From Epiperipatus broadwayi (taxonomy: Eukaryota; Onychophora; Udeonychophora; Euonychophora; Peripatidae), in NCBI GenBank assembly GCA_028023455.1, contig JAQFVV010000002.1, forward strand, positions 31,873,725-31,937,724: a stretch of DNA of 64,000 nt, given 5' to 3'. The notes under the pieces are model-generated. The model was not told the origin of the DNA. It made no database searches and saw nothing but the letters and a program-made list of their open reading frames with translations. Below are positions 31,651-43,339 of this stretch, in pieces. Position 1 is the stretch's first letter, and every line of letters begins with the position of its first letter. A program made the translations under genes and the position numbers.

Positions 31651-32784
31651 TTTAAAGTTCATTTCAGGTAAGTTGGTGAATTGATCTTGTAAACTTCTTT
31701 GGATTAGTGGGTTGGTAAGGTGGGGGTATTGTGTTACTCTCAAAAGATGCAGTATTTATTCCAGAGTTCACCCTGGTGTGATGTTCAAGCTATGAGTCCA
31801 TGCATGGTAGGCACTTGAGCAGGTTGAAGTTCCAAAGAGTGGAGTTAAAGCAATATAGAGAGTGCTTGGAGTCTATGGCTGATATAATAATAAACCTAGA
31901 ATGGGGGGTGTTTTAATTGATGCAAATATCCCCTGTGGGATGGTAATAATAAATTTTGACAAACAATTGTTAGCATATTAGGAATCCACACCACAGGAAA
32001 GAGGTTTACAATCCTGCATGTTAAGTCTATATTTTAAATATTATTTGCATTGGTTGTCTTGAAGTATGAAATTTGCTTATTCTTTAATGGTCTTGAAATA
32101 TCTTTGCTTTTGCTGACATGGAAATTGTTCTTGGTGATGCTGGTATAAGTTTTTTAATGAGCTAAATTTGATAATATAGTAGAATAGATTTTGACACCAA
32201 TCACTTGGTTATATGGTTGTATGGCAGCCATTTTGATTGGTTTTAACAATTTAAAAATGTCATTTTGTTTAATAAAAGGCTTTTGTAAATTCAAAATTAT
32301 CTTAGAAAAGATGTGTGGCGTAGTTAATTGTTAATAATTGTTTCAATATATGTTAAATTTACCTGAAATATTGCAGATTTTGAGTAGTCTTTTGGGGGTT
32401 TAAACTGGAATTTTTTTCTTGTTTATTGTTGCAAATGAAATATTTTTTTTGCAAATTATCCATTACACACATTCAATTTTTTAATAACTAGAATGTTATC
32501 TAATTAGGTCAAGTTTAGTCTTTCTGATGACTTGAATTTTATCTTTAAAAAAAGTAAAAATAAGCAAATTCTTAAGATTTGAAACAGGAGCTCTTGGAAT
32601 AAACATGGCGACAGGATGATGATGATTATTGTTATTATTATTATTACAGTTCTTTTACAATTTTTTTAGAACCTATATTACATACAAAATGGTGGCATAT
32701 TGGTGCAAAGCTAACATGACCTTCTACATATTATATATTTTTTTTTTCTTTATAAATGTAAACCTATTATTATAAAGCAGTGAA
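31651..32784. other. Stretch without recognised gene
   Basis: AT-rich sequence with a short ATT/GAT microsatellite at 32618-32646. No supported feature. Confidence 0.5.
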
Positions 32785-33250
32785 AACTTTGAAATTATTC
32801 AAATGGAAGTCAATCTCCGATAATGCGCTATTTCTTAAATATTATAAATCTCTGCACACTCTCCCACCTGTAAGAATTTAAAAAACTTAAGTGAATCACT
32901 TAAGTTTAGAGTGTACATTTTATATACACCAACTTTTACAGACGATGCTTAAATCAGGACTTGAGTCTGTTGTGTGCCTGTTGTTATATTCAAATTTTCA
33001 ATTGTATAAATCTGCAATGGGTTAAATAGATTTGTACAATTGAATATTTGATTATAACATCAGCCACAATAGACTCAAGCCCTGATTTAAGCATGGTATG
33101 TAAGAGTCGTGTATATAGAATGTACACTCTAAACTTAAGGGATTCACTAAAGTTTTTTAAATTCTTATTGGCACTGGAGAGTGCACGGTGATTTATAATA
33201 TTTAAGAAATAGCGCATTATTGGAGATTGACTTCCGTTTGAATAATTTCA
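32785..33250. mobile_element. Foldback, family I
   Basis: Arms 32785-32990 and 33030-33250 are complementary (TAATGCGCTATTTCTTAAAT, ACTTAAGTTTAGAGTGTACA and TCAAGTCCTGATTTAAGCAT in complementary form), with a spacer of about 40 bp. The AAGCATRGTATG and GGTTTGTACAATT-type landmarks recur at 46280-46490, so it is a dispersed family. No hammerhead box found. Confidence 0.7.
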
Positions 33251-34284
33251 TATTTTTTCTTTATAATTTTGAATATAGTTAAACAATTTTAACTTCCAAT
33301 ATATTAGGTTTCATGTGCATGAAAATAAATCAGTTTATTGTTTAATAATTGCTTTGTAAATGTTTTCTGCTTAATAATATACAATATTTATAAGGTTATA
33401 TTGTTATTAATAAAATTAATTTATTTCAAATATGCAAAAATTTATATGTATAATTTTGCATAATAAAATTAATTCTTATTCTAATTACATTTCATTTTTT
33501 TGCAAATTTTGGCGTTTAAAAATAGGAGTTTTATCCTGAATAAAAGATTTATTGTTGGTATTTTTTGTGATGTTTTATGCTACATTATGAAGTTTAAAAG
33601 TGAACTTTAATTTCTATTAGATTCTATCTTTTTTGTTTGCTTTTTTATTTATTTTCTTTTTTCGCTTCACGGATAATCAAAGTTATGGGTTGGCTACAGC
33701 ATTTATATAATTTTATTACCAAAGAAAAAAAGAAAATATCTTCTTTTTATAGTCAACAAGCAGATTATATTTTTCAAAAACAAAAATTATTTTTTTTAAT
33801 ATCACATTTTATATTTTTTAAAGTATAATATAATTATTTAATTATTTGTGTTGTTATTAGTATCAGTTATTTTTTTCAAATGTCTTTGATCGTATATTTC
33901 AGGATATTGTGATAAAATAGACATTTGAACTATATATAAAAAAAGTTTTAAATAAAGTGTATATGTACTTTTAAAAAATATTACCATGTGAGCTGTATAT
34001 GTCGTAATTAATTGAAAAAAAGCAGTGAATTGGCTGTTTCAAAAAATGCACTAAGTGTGTGAGAGAGTTGTGGGCTGGTGAATGGTTGTGATAGGGTTGA
34101 GCTAAAGTGAATGATGCATTGAAATACATATAAATAACTGTTGAAAATATATATATATTGTTATATGTTCATATGAAAATGTGGGTATTATTTACAAGTT
34201 TGTTAAAATGGCTTTCTGAGTTTAACTTGTGAATTGTTGCTATAGCAATACATTTGGACTGAGTTCAAATCATCTCCCATATAT
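33251..34284. other. Stretch without recognised gene
   Basis: Very AT-rich sequence. A 63-codon frame at 33637-33828 is lysine/phenylalanine-rich and looks like chance. Confidence 0.5.
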
Positions 34285-34400
34285 ATATATATAATCAGTG
34301 TTCAGTTTATATTAAGGTAATTGCTATCTTCAAACTTTAATTTAATGGACAGGCTTCAATCTTCTCCACCCTCCAACTCTTCAGCCATCCATATTACTAT
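34285..34400 (-). mobile_element. Family E2 fragment
   Basis: Contains the complement of the GAGTTGGAGGGTGGA... landmark and the AATCAGTGTTCAGTTTATATT landmark. It lacks the hammerhead, being truncated at the TA tract near 34280. Confidence 0.6.
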
Positions 34401-34681
34401 ATTAAGTTTAGTGCAGACAATATACATGGATTTAAATATTATATATAAGTTTGATCTTGAAAATATTAAGATTCTTCATGAAGAGCGAAACCACAATAAT
34501 AAAAAAATTAAGGAGGCAATTTTTATAACTAGAAATAAAATGAATATAATTAATAGACAAGTTACTAATGTTAAAATTTAGGAATCCTGGGATTTGAATT
34601 GATGATGTTTGCTTCATTATGTTTTTTGAATTTAACGGCAGTTGAAGATGGTTAAGTAATTAACCAAAAGTAATCCTGTAG

Positions 34682-34844
34682 TCCAGAAAGAGACTACATG
34701 TGAGATGGATGGATGAAATAAGAAAATGTGCAGGGTGTTGTGGAGAAGAGAAGCTAAAGATCGGAGAAGATGGATTAAACTTGGAGAGACCTTCATCCTG
34801 CAGTGGATTGATAATGGTTGGTGATGATGATGATGATGATGATG
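34682..34844 (+). mobile_element. 163 bp RTE-like LINE 3' end with 10 bp target duplication
   Basis: Encodes the last blocks of the RTE protein (RLHVRWMDEIRKCA..., RRRWIKLGETFILQWIDNG) and ends in a GATGATGAT run. AATCCTGTAG occurs at 34672-34681 and 34845-34854, a target-site duplication flanking the copy exactly. Open frames on the opposite strand are shadows. Confidence 0.88.
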
Positions 34845-34921
34845 AATCCTGTAGATTGAAAGACTGTGTGTAATAATTAATCACCATTATATTTATTATT
34901 TTTATTGTTATTATATATATA

Positions 34922-36055
34922 ATCAGAAGGGACTTGAAGTCAGACTTTCAAGCCCCTGACATCTATCCATTCCATCCTATGCAACCAATACATAGACTGA
35001 ATTCATGTGAATAAGATAAATGATTTCAAATATACATATTTTGTGCTGAACCACTCATCACTTGGTCTAGATGACCATCTTCCATTTACATATACAATCA
35101 GTGCTCAGTTTATATAGCAAATCTTCAAACTTTAATGGACAAGCTTCAATATTCTCCACTCTCCAACTAGTTAGCTATCCATATCGTTAAATATCTGAGG
35201 ATGACACACTCAAAGCCCTTGCTGATACCAATATTATTGTCATACCCATGTTGACCTTAGGTCAATCTGACCCCTCACACATAGGACCTTAATATATCCA
35301 TTTAAATATACAGAAGATGGATATGCAAAATATAGGCTGAATATGCAATATTTTTAATACATTTATATTGTCTATACTAAATTTAATGTAATTAGAAGGA
35401 CTTAAACTCAGACTTTCAAGTTCTTGATAGCTATCCACTCTTTTTATACAATCAATACACATGACTATCTATATATGAAAAAGACAAATGATCTCCAATA
35501 TATGTATTTTATGCTGAATCAGCACTTGTCAGATTGGTCTAGATCTTCCCTCACACATATATACAATCATTGCTCAGTCTATATTAAGATAACAAATCTT
35601 CAACCTTTAATGGACAAACTTCAGTCTTTTCAATTCCCCAACTATTCAGCCATCCATATCTTCTATATTAGATATTTTAAGGTCTTATGTGTGAGGAATC
35701 AGCAAGGCCAACATGGGTATGACAATAACACTGACATCAATAAAGGCTTTGAGTGTTCCACTCTTGGATTTTCAATGATATGGATGTCTGAATAGTTGGA
35801 GGGTGGAGAAGATTGAAGCCTAAGATTTGCCATTTTAATATAAACTGAGCACTGATTGTATATATGTGTGGGAAATGTTGATCATGATCAAATGATGAGT
35901 GATGGTTCAGCACAAAACACATATTGGAGATCATTTATCTTTTTCACATGTATGTGGTCATATGTATTTGTTGTTTGAGATGGAGTGGATAGCTGTCAGA
36001 TGATTGAAAATCTGAGTTCAAGTCCTTTCTAACTACATTACATGTACTTAAATAT
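34922..36055. mobile_element. Cluster of three E2 units (two minus, one plus)
   Basis: 34922-35280 and 35395-35690 are minus-oriented units about 473 bp apart; 35690-36055 is plus-oriented, so the last two form an inverted pair. Each has a hammerhead (35050-35095 minus, 35495-35552 minus, 35870-35932 plus) and a tRNA-like segment with box B forms such as GAGTTCAAGTCC (about 36013). The sequence between them (a TATGACAATAACACTGACATC-like block) is shared with 56280-56340. Units are decayed, but the order of landmarks is constant. Confidence 0.72.
35495..35552 (-). ncRNA. E2 hammerhead, near-complete fold, core mutated
   Basis: Minus strand: GATC...CCAA, CTGACAA (G8 to A), GTGCTG-ATT-CAGCAT, AAAA for GAAA, then TTGGAGATC. 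All helices form. The two neighbouring copies (35050-35095 and 35870-35932) are also mutated, in GTGATGA or AATGATGA and AAAA positions. Confidence 0.55.
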
Positions 36056-36062
36056 ATATATA

Positions 36063-36240
36063 AGACATATTTTGTGGGTTCATCCATGTTAAAAAATTTA
36101 AATATTGATATACCGATGTTTCTTTCTACCTTTTATAACCCAGTGTATGACTTGTGTGATCAAGTCGAAATGTCGGTCTATCAATATTTAAATTTTTTAA
36201 CATGGATGAACCCGCAAAATATGTCTTTTATATCTGCAAC
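36063..36240. mobile_element. Foldback (family H) with hammerhead-like centre
   Basis: Arms 36063-36115 and 36168-36237 pair closely (GGTTCATCCATGTTAAAAAA and its complement). The central 50 bp contains TGTATGACTTG, TGTGAT, CAAGTC, GAAATGTCGGT: a 6 bp stem II and a GAAA box, but the first box is not CUGANGA. PLE tails often show this GA.GACTTG...CAAGTCGAAA pattern. Confidence 0.6.
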
Positions 36241-36264
36241 CCATGAAAGGCTTTGTATCAACAT

Positions 36265-37320
<1,056 letters not shown>

Positions 37321-37599
37321 TGCTTTCCTTGTCTAGATAAACATAGATGTATAATAATTTCATAAGCAATATTGATATGTTTAAGTAGATTGATTATAAG
37401 CTGGTTATCTGGAAAAAAAATTTCAAGCATGTTCAAAAAACTTTGTTTACACCTTGGTCATAGATATAACCGAAAAAGTAGTCTTAATATTTTTAACAAT
37501 TACTGAAGTTGCCATTTGTCAGACCCAATAAGTGTGCAGTAAACCTTGCTCCAATAAGGTAAGAATTACTTCCACTTAATACTGACAACAAATCATATA

Positions 37600-38070
37600 T
37601 ATTATATATAGAGAGAGAGCTCACAAATAAGCTCTTAACAAGCTTTGCAGAATATCCCCAATCCCAAACCAGTTTCTGCTACTGGTTTCCTCAGTGAGAA
37701 GCGAGGATATTCAAGCATTAGATTAAAAATATTAAGACAAGCCCAGCACTTTAAATAGATAACAATTAAATAAAAAATCTGAAATTTTCAGACATCTATA
37801 TGTCTATATGTCTTCAAATCCAGCTATCTAACTTAAATAGCCATATGGGACTGAATCAAGTTCGGATACACCATATATTCATAGCTTTGGCAATATAAAA
37901 TCGCTAAAGCCTTAATAGCAAAAAATAAAATTACAAAGAAATCAAGTCATATGTCACATGACTAAATTTAACAAGCTCTATATATAACATTGTAATAAAA
38001 GCTTGTTAAATTAGGTCATGTGACATATGACTTGATTTCTTTGTTTTATATATATATAAAATGTAATATA
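37600..38070. mobile_element. Family D hammerhead element, copy 1
   Basis: Related to family C (shared AATCTGAAATTTTCAGACAT, ATCCAGCTATCTAACTT and AATATAAAATCGC landmarks). A minus-strand hammerhead lies at 37655-37710. The right end is a small foldback, with 37940-37990 complementary to 37995-38045 (ATGTCACATGACTAAATTTA and complement). TA-rich tracts on both sides. No coding capacity. Confidence 0.68.
37655..37710 (-). ncRNA. Type I hammerhead, family D copy 1
   Basis: Minus strand: CTCA, CTGAGGA, a poorly paired AACC...GCAG stem II region, GAAAC, loop TG, GTT (cleavage after U), TTGGG. Boxes are intact but stem II is unconvincing. Confidence 0.58.
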
Positions 38071-38084
38071 ATGAGCAAGCTAAT

Positions 38085-38520
38085 AAACCTTTTCAAATAA
38101 ATGTGCAAGAGAAAGCATTTAAAAATCTCTCTAGAATTATCCCTATCCCCAAACCAGTTTCAAGCTACTGGCTATCCTCAGTGAGGTGCTAGGATATTCA
38201 AACTCTAGATCCAAAATACCAACTTAAGCTCAGCATTTATCTAATGCTTAACTATAAAGTAGAAAATCTGAAATTTTCAGACATCTATATGTCTTCAAAT
38301 CCAGCTATCTAACTTAAATAGCTATATAAGTCTGAATATCCTACCACCTTATTAAAGGTAGCCAGGAGCGTGAAACCAATTTGGGAATGGGATAATTTTA
38401 GATAGAGATTTTTTAAATGCTTTCTCTTGTGGCATTTATCAGAAAAGTTTGTTTAGAGCTATTAGCACGCTAATTATATTACATTTGTAATACAAGCTTC
38501 TTAAGTTAAATCACATGATG
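38085..38520. mobile_element. Family D hammerhead element, copy 2, foldback
   Basis: A minus-strand hammerhead at 38140-38195 and a decayed plus-strand counterpart at 38352-38400 (GGTAGCCAGGAGCGTGAAAC). Outer arms pair over AGAAAGCATTTAAAAATCTC near 38112 and its complement near 38405-38432. The same internal landmarks as copy 1. Confidence 0.68.
38140..38195 (-). ncRNA. Type I hammerhead ribozyme, family D copy 2
   Basis: Minus strand: CCTCA, CTGAGGA, AGC-CAGTA-GCT (3 bp stem II flanked by T-T), GAAAC, loop TG, GTT, TGGGG. All core bases are present, with U as the cleavage-site base. Confidence 0.7.
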
Positions 38521-38645
38521 TATGACTTCATTTTTTTCCTATATATATATATATATATCATATTGTAAATTTCTAAAATGTCACGTGATGTGTGACTTCA
38601 TTTTTTTCCTATATATATATATCATATTGTAAGTTTCTAAAATGT
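38508..38645 (+). repeat. Two-copy tandem duplication including a TA tract
   Basis: GATGTRTGACTTCATTTTTTTCC, a TA run, ATCATATTGTAARTTTCTAAAATGT occurs at about 38515 and 38587 (period about 70 bp; shown here as landmarks). Family A shows the same kind of end duplication at 6857-6962. Confidence 0.75.
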
Positions 38646-39149
38646 AGCATAATAGAGTTGCTCATAATATAAAAATTAGTACAACTGTTATCCATATACA
38701 AAATCGAGGTTTGAATCTAGGACAGGTAAATTTGAAATTTTTCAAACCACAAACATGCTCCTACAATTTTTAATGAGACAATCCATAATCTGTTCCACTA
38801 ACCATTGAGTAGTAGTAATATTAATCATTAAATGAGTATCTAACTATTTTTAGGTAGATGTCCACTAAGTTAATATTGATTGATCAAATGAATATTCAAT
38901 ATTGTAAGGTAATGTTTTCTTCACTTCTGGCGAGGGAAGAGCTATACTTCAATAGATGCTGAACTATTTAAAATGTAACAATACTGTATAATTTGAATCA
39001 TAAGAAAAAGGTTACCACATTCTATGCCTTAAGTAATAATAAACAGAGGCAGATAAGATTATGGCTTTGGAAGTGTTAAACTTTACATATTATTTTTTAT
39101 AATTCAAAAGTTATATATATATGTAATAATATTATATATCGATGTCTGT

Positions 39150-39385
39150 ATTTCTTCGAAGCAATATATGTAATCTTATAATTAAATATTTGTCAATACA
39201 GTAATCAAAAATTTTGAAAAGGATAAAAATATACTGCGATTTTGACTATGAGCACATTCGAAAGCGCTGATAGTCGATAGCGCTCCTAAGTGACGATTAT
39301 ATTTTTTGTCATTTTCAAAATTTTTGGTTACTGTATTTACCAATATTTAATTATAAGATTACATATATATATTACTAATTTTAGC
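39150..39385. mobile_element. Foldback with GC-rich centre (family F/H-like)
   Basis: Arms 39160-39232 and 39308-39372 pair over ATATGTAATCTTATAATTA, ACAGTAA and AAAATTTTGAAAA. The centre (39236-39305) is markedly less AT-rich and contains ACTATGAGCACATTCGAAAGCGCTGATAGT, whose CTATGAG...CGAAAGCGCT landmarks recur in family F at 16570, 16865 and 54905 (given as separate landmarks). Not a canonical hammerhead. Confidence 0.6.
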
Positions 39386-39777
39386 AGCACATAACTAACT
39401 ATTACCACTGCTTCAATAGGTAACATCTAGGATTATATGATATCACAGAACATTTTAGTTCCAATTGCATTACTCAGAACTATTTTGTGGGCAGACTCTT
39501 AACGAATCATTTTAACAAACTTATAAATACAATTTTACTTTTTATTTATCAATGCCCATTTATTAAGTCTGACAAAAAAAGAATCCCTCTTCCAATTGTC
39601 CTCCTACCATATATATTGTAAATAAATCAATACTGATATCTGAGAAGGCTGAAACTTATTAGCGGCAATCTTAGTTCACAAATTAGAGAAGCCATCTTAT
39701 TTTATGCTAAATATTACTAATTTCAACAGTATGTAAATAACTTTTACTACTACTTGAATATGTAATGTTTTTGTTGT

Positions 39778-39895
39778 TGTTTTTTTCATATGTCATAGCA
39801 TCGGCTGGGACGCGAACCCACAACCGTCTGTAACCAACTACTTGCTTGCAAGGCGGCTGCGATGACCTCTCGGCTAACAATGCTTGACATGAACA
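39778..39895 (-). mobile_element. tRNA-derived SINE (family S1), copy 2
   Basis: The best preserved head of the family: minus strand GTTAGCCGAGAGGTCATCG, GCCTTGCAAGCAAG, then GTGGGTTCGCGTCCC (box B) and the GATGCTATGACATATG tail with an A-rich end. No clear target duplication. A 66-codon minus frame over it is not a gene. Confidence 0.78.
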
Positions 39896-40879
39896 TTCTT
39901 GGTTCAAATACGTTACTCCGAATTAATTTTCAGGCCAACTCATAAACGAATTACTTTAACAAACTTGTAAATACAATTTTCTTTTCATTTATCAAAGTCC
40001 ATTTATTCAGTCTGATAAAAAGAAAATTCCTCTTTCATCTGACCTCCAATTGTATATATTGTAAATAAATCAATACTGATATTCTGAGTAACATATTTGG
40101 AAGTAGTGTGTCCTCATCCTGCAATATAATTAGTGTAATCAGGCTGAGGGTTTGTCTTTCAGGCTGAGATCCACAACTGGATACACTACACTACATTAAG
40201 AAATATAAATGGAGATGTAGATAATTTAACTAAAGATTAACCAAAAGTGGAAAACCATTTAAGATATTCTACCTCCTCTTATGCGGTCCTTTTATTGTTT
40301 CTCTAGAAGGTGTGTGTCTACGGTGGAAAGTGAGATAGGCCTTTATACTGCAGTGAAATATTACTTATATATGTATGTGTATAACTGATTAACACTATAT
40401 ATTTTGATTTTTTTTTCTTTACAAAAACTAAAAACCTATATTCCTTAGCTTAAGATTAGGATAGATACACTTTATTCTGTAATCCAAGAATTTTTTTTTT
40501 TTTTTTTTTTTAAAAAAAACGTAGATGATTACGATAGTTTTACAGTTTATTTTACCTTTTTTAAAAAATTTTAAAGCTTAATTCTGCTAAACGTACTCAA
40601 ATATCTTTGATCTTTTTTGTGAATTATTAAAGCTTATTAAATTCTTTTTGATTAAAATTTTTGGGGCAATTAAATCTTAATTAAAGTCAAAACTATTTTT
40701 AAGGTAAAACTATTCTCGTTTTCATTTGTAAAAATATTATACATCATTTCCACAAAATAGAAGTAATTATATATATAAGTGATATGCTGGAAAGCAAGGT
40801 TATGACCCAAGACGTCTCAGGGGGGAAATAATACATATGTATAGTGATATAATTTGATAAATTACACTTATAAACACCA
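39896..40879. other. Stretch without recognised gene
   Basis: AT-rich sequence with a poly-T run at 40491-40512. A segment at 39930-40085 resembles 39490-39660 (AAACTTRTAAATACAATTT, CATTTATCAA, GTAAATAAATCAATACTGATAT), so the SINE appears to sit between two copies of a roughly 440 bp direct duplication. Confidence 0.45.
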
Positions 40880-40884
40880 ACAAA

Positions 40885-41135
40885 TTTTTCGGATGGCTCA
40901 GTTGGTTAGTGTTATCTTAACATTCAATATTCAAGAATCTAAGGGTCCAGGTTCGACTCCCATAGCTAGTACTGCCACTGGTCAGGTCAGCAATACCTGA
41001 AAAAGAGAGGAAAATAATTCCACTCGAAATGTTACGTTGTATACTAATTCTGTGCTATTACTAACAGTTGAATGTAATCTGGAAATTAAAATAAAGTTAA
41101 ATTTTTCTAAAGGCATTCAATACTTAGTATTATAT
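40885..41135 (+). mobile_element. PLE family P 3' tail with near-consensus Pol III boxes
   Basis: Box A TGGCTCAGTTGG (40894-40905) and box B GGTTCGACTCC (40950-40960) both match the tRNA consensus. They are followed by GGTCAGGTCAGCAATACC, the HHR-like motif at 40997-41040 (CTGAAAAAG, GAGAGG...TCCACTC, GAAATG) and the ACAGTTGAATGTAATCTGGA tail. It corresponds to 52400-52740. There is no acceptor stem, so it is not a tRNA gene, though it could in principle bind TFIIIC. Confidence 0.68.
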
Positions 41136-41424
41136 GAAGGAAATAGTCCCACAAATAAATATAATTTCTTTTATTATTTAGCAAAATTAAATCCAGGGAC
41201 TTTTTTTATTAATTATAAATAAAATATATTAAATTAATATGTGAGGTTTGTCAATTTAATTCCCTGAATGATCGTGTGGTATCACCCATGATCTTAGTGT
41301 ATCGAAATCACACAAGTATTCAACATTTATGTTTAAACATGGGTGTAAATTTTAAGCTAATAGAGCTAGTGGTTCGTTAACTATTGAGAAAATAATGAAT
41401 ATCCATGCTTATACTTTGGCGTAA

Positions 41425-42030
41425 AAATGGATGATCGAAATTTTGAGCAACATAGTGATATCAAATTTTATGTGAAAATCAGCAAATGTGATACTGAACG
41501 ACTGTTGCAAGTGGCATGTGGTAAAGATGCTATGAAGAAATCAAGCATGTTTGAGTGGCTTAAAAGGTTCAAAGATAGGCAAGATGTAATGGATGATACT
41601 AGAAGTGGACAGTGAAAAACAATGATTGACATCAAATTAATAAAGTGCAATATGCCATGTAGTCTGATAGAGATTAATAGCTGAGATATTGCAGATTAAT
41701 TGAGAAAAAGGCTAATTTTAAATAAAGAATTGGGCATGAGAAAGATTTCTACAAAGTTTGTACCTCATTGATGGATGAACAGAGATTATTTGGCTGAAAA
41801 ATCCATTTATAGAACTAAACCATCTTGTACCTTAGTCCCTGTGATTTTTGGTTATTTCCAAAATTAAAAACATGCTGAAGGGAAGACGATTGTTTACTAT
41901 AAGTGATATTCAATAGATTATGATACATCTGCTCAATGGTATTCCTGAAAATGAGTTCCAGGTGTGCTTCCAGAAATGGGAATACCATTTTAATCAAAGT
42001 TTGGATCCACAAAGGGACTATCTGGAAGGT
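41425..42030 (+). pseudogene. mariner-family transposase relic lacking the catalytic centre
   Basis: The first 62 codons (41427-41615) are an intact mariner N-terminal HTH region: NFEQHSDIKFYVK, a helix with ACGKDAMKKSSMFEWLKRFKD and a DDTRSGQ end. Beyond the stop, pieces in other frames match later parts: STKFVPH and LMDEQR near 41750-41785, SPCDFWLFPKLK near 41838-41873, GRRLFTISDIQ near 41881-41913, and YHFNQSLDPQRDYLEG near 41982-42029. The block that should carry the three catalytic aspartates between LMDEQR and SPCDFW is absent. In SETMAR/GVQW-like mariners that block is over 100 residues, so an internal deletion is clear. Terminal repeats were not located. Confidence 0.85.
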
Positions 42031-42293
42031 GAGAGTAACCACTAGTGTACATTTCTACATATATATTATACAAAAGTGCATTCCAGGAATTAAATTGTCA
42101 CACTTTATGTATAACTATTTTAAATGATATATGTGTACTACAATATCAAATGCCAAAAATGAAATTAGTCAGTATAATAAACTAAGTACATTAATTCATA
42201 ATTAAATAATTTGCCAAAATTAAATTACAAATCCACCAGGTTCTCTGCTAAGGCAAACTTTTCAAGTGCAGAACATTATAATCACAAAGTAAA

Positions 42294-42530
42294 TAAACAT
42301 CACATGATCACCATTTCTTATGCTTGCTTATAACTGTTATTAAGATCTAGGAGCAGTGCTCTCAGATCCAAGACTCCTCACTGACGAAGGCCACAAGCCA
42401 GAAAATAGTCAGGATATTGGATGAGTATGCATTAGATGGGGATTTTATGAAAATGCCTTCTGGCATCCATTGATTATTCTAGCTTGCAGTGTGCAGCAAT
42501 ATGCATAGTGAGTGTTTTAATAACACAAAG
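42294..42530. mobile_element. Family B element, short foldback form
   Basis: 42294-42345 is the minus-oriented unit start (ACATCACATGATCACCATTT). At about 42346 it flips to a plus-oriented segment containing the hammerhead and the GCCTTCTGGCATCCATTGAT landmark, ending near 42530. The internal region of the unit is missing. Confidence 0.7.
42355..42427 (+). ncRNA. Family B hammerhead, GAAA altered to GAAAA context
   Basis: CTCAGATCC, CCTCA, CTGACGA, A, GGC-CACAA-GCC, A, GAAA, then ATAGTC with cleavage after 42410, AGG, GGAT, GAG. Position 15.2 is A instead of C, which loses one stem III pair; otherwise the fold is complete. Confidence 0.68.
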
Positions 42531-42544
42531 TAAATACACAGTGT

Positions 42545-42655
42545 ATCCTATCATCCCATAATTCCAATCTCATATTTCAAATACTTTTAATAACAAGAGA
42601 ACTTTTAAGTAAGTTACTAGCTTCAGAATCAAACATTTTTATTAGGAGATTATTT
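42545..42655 (-). mobile_element. PLE tail scrap related to 54000-54075
   Basis: Shares AACTTTTAARTAAGTTA and GCTTCAGAATCA with the sequence downstream of the GIY-YIG frame at 54083-54440. In that element this region encodes a SEAVNLFKSSF-like peptide on the minus strand. Too short to say more. Confidence 0.45.
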
Positions 42656-42721
42656 ATTTTTTTGCTTCATTCCATTCTTTTCAAAGGAGACAACCTTAAT
42701 ATACCCAAACATACTCTGATA

Positions 42722-43024
42722 CGGATGGTCCTCAACTTTCATAATTGTTTTCTGAAATATATACAAAAGTAGAGCAGTATAAAAAAAACATTAAAAAGTG
42801 TTTTTAAAATCTATTTTCAATGAGATGTATTAGCATATACATAATACTTTATTGATTAGTATCTGGTGTTTTCTTTATAAATTTATCAAGAGATAGTTGA
42901 ATTATTCTCTTCTTTTTCTTTTCTTGATAAAAAGTTTCCATAATATACTGAGTATGTTTTTATATTGCTGTATGAAATTGCAAATTGTATAAAAGTAGTA
43001 TATATGAAAGTTGAGGACCACCTG
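42722..43024. mobile_element. 303 bp MITE, pogo/Tigger-like ends, TA duplication
   Basis: Ends are ..GGATGGTCCTCAACTTTCAT and its complement (CAGGTGGTCCTCAACTTTCAT on the other strand), flanked by TA at 42720-42721 and 43025-43026. The CAGGTGGTCCTCAACTT type of end is that of Tigger-like elements. The AT-rich interior encodes nothing. Confidence 0.78.
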
Positions 43025-43339
43025 TAGTCTGTATAACTGTGCATAAATATTTTCTATCATATATTTTTGATCAGTCTAATAGAGAAATTAATAAAATAAA
43101 TTGAATAATTAAATGAAACAATGTGGTAATTTATAAATAAAATGAAAATTAAATGGAAGAGAAGAAAAGTAATTGGAAACACACAATTTATTCAGAGATA
43201 ATCTAATAAATAATCAAATTATATGAATTGTAAAAAGCAATTTTAAAAATCTGTACACAATTTTATCAGAATTTTATTTTAAAAATACCTTAAAATAAAA
43301 AATTACAGTAGTTTCATATAAAAAAAAATCAATTATAAT

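Noticed and set aside
39778-39895. Possible tRNA-Ala-like gene on the minus strand
   Set aside because: Arms do not close and near-identical modules are dispersed with target duplications, so it is a SINE.
40894-40960. Possible tRNA gene with good box A and box B
   Set aside because: No acceptor stem and no plausible anticodon arm. It is the repeated tRNA-like module of a PLE tail.
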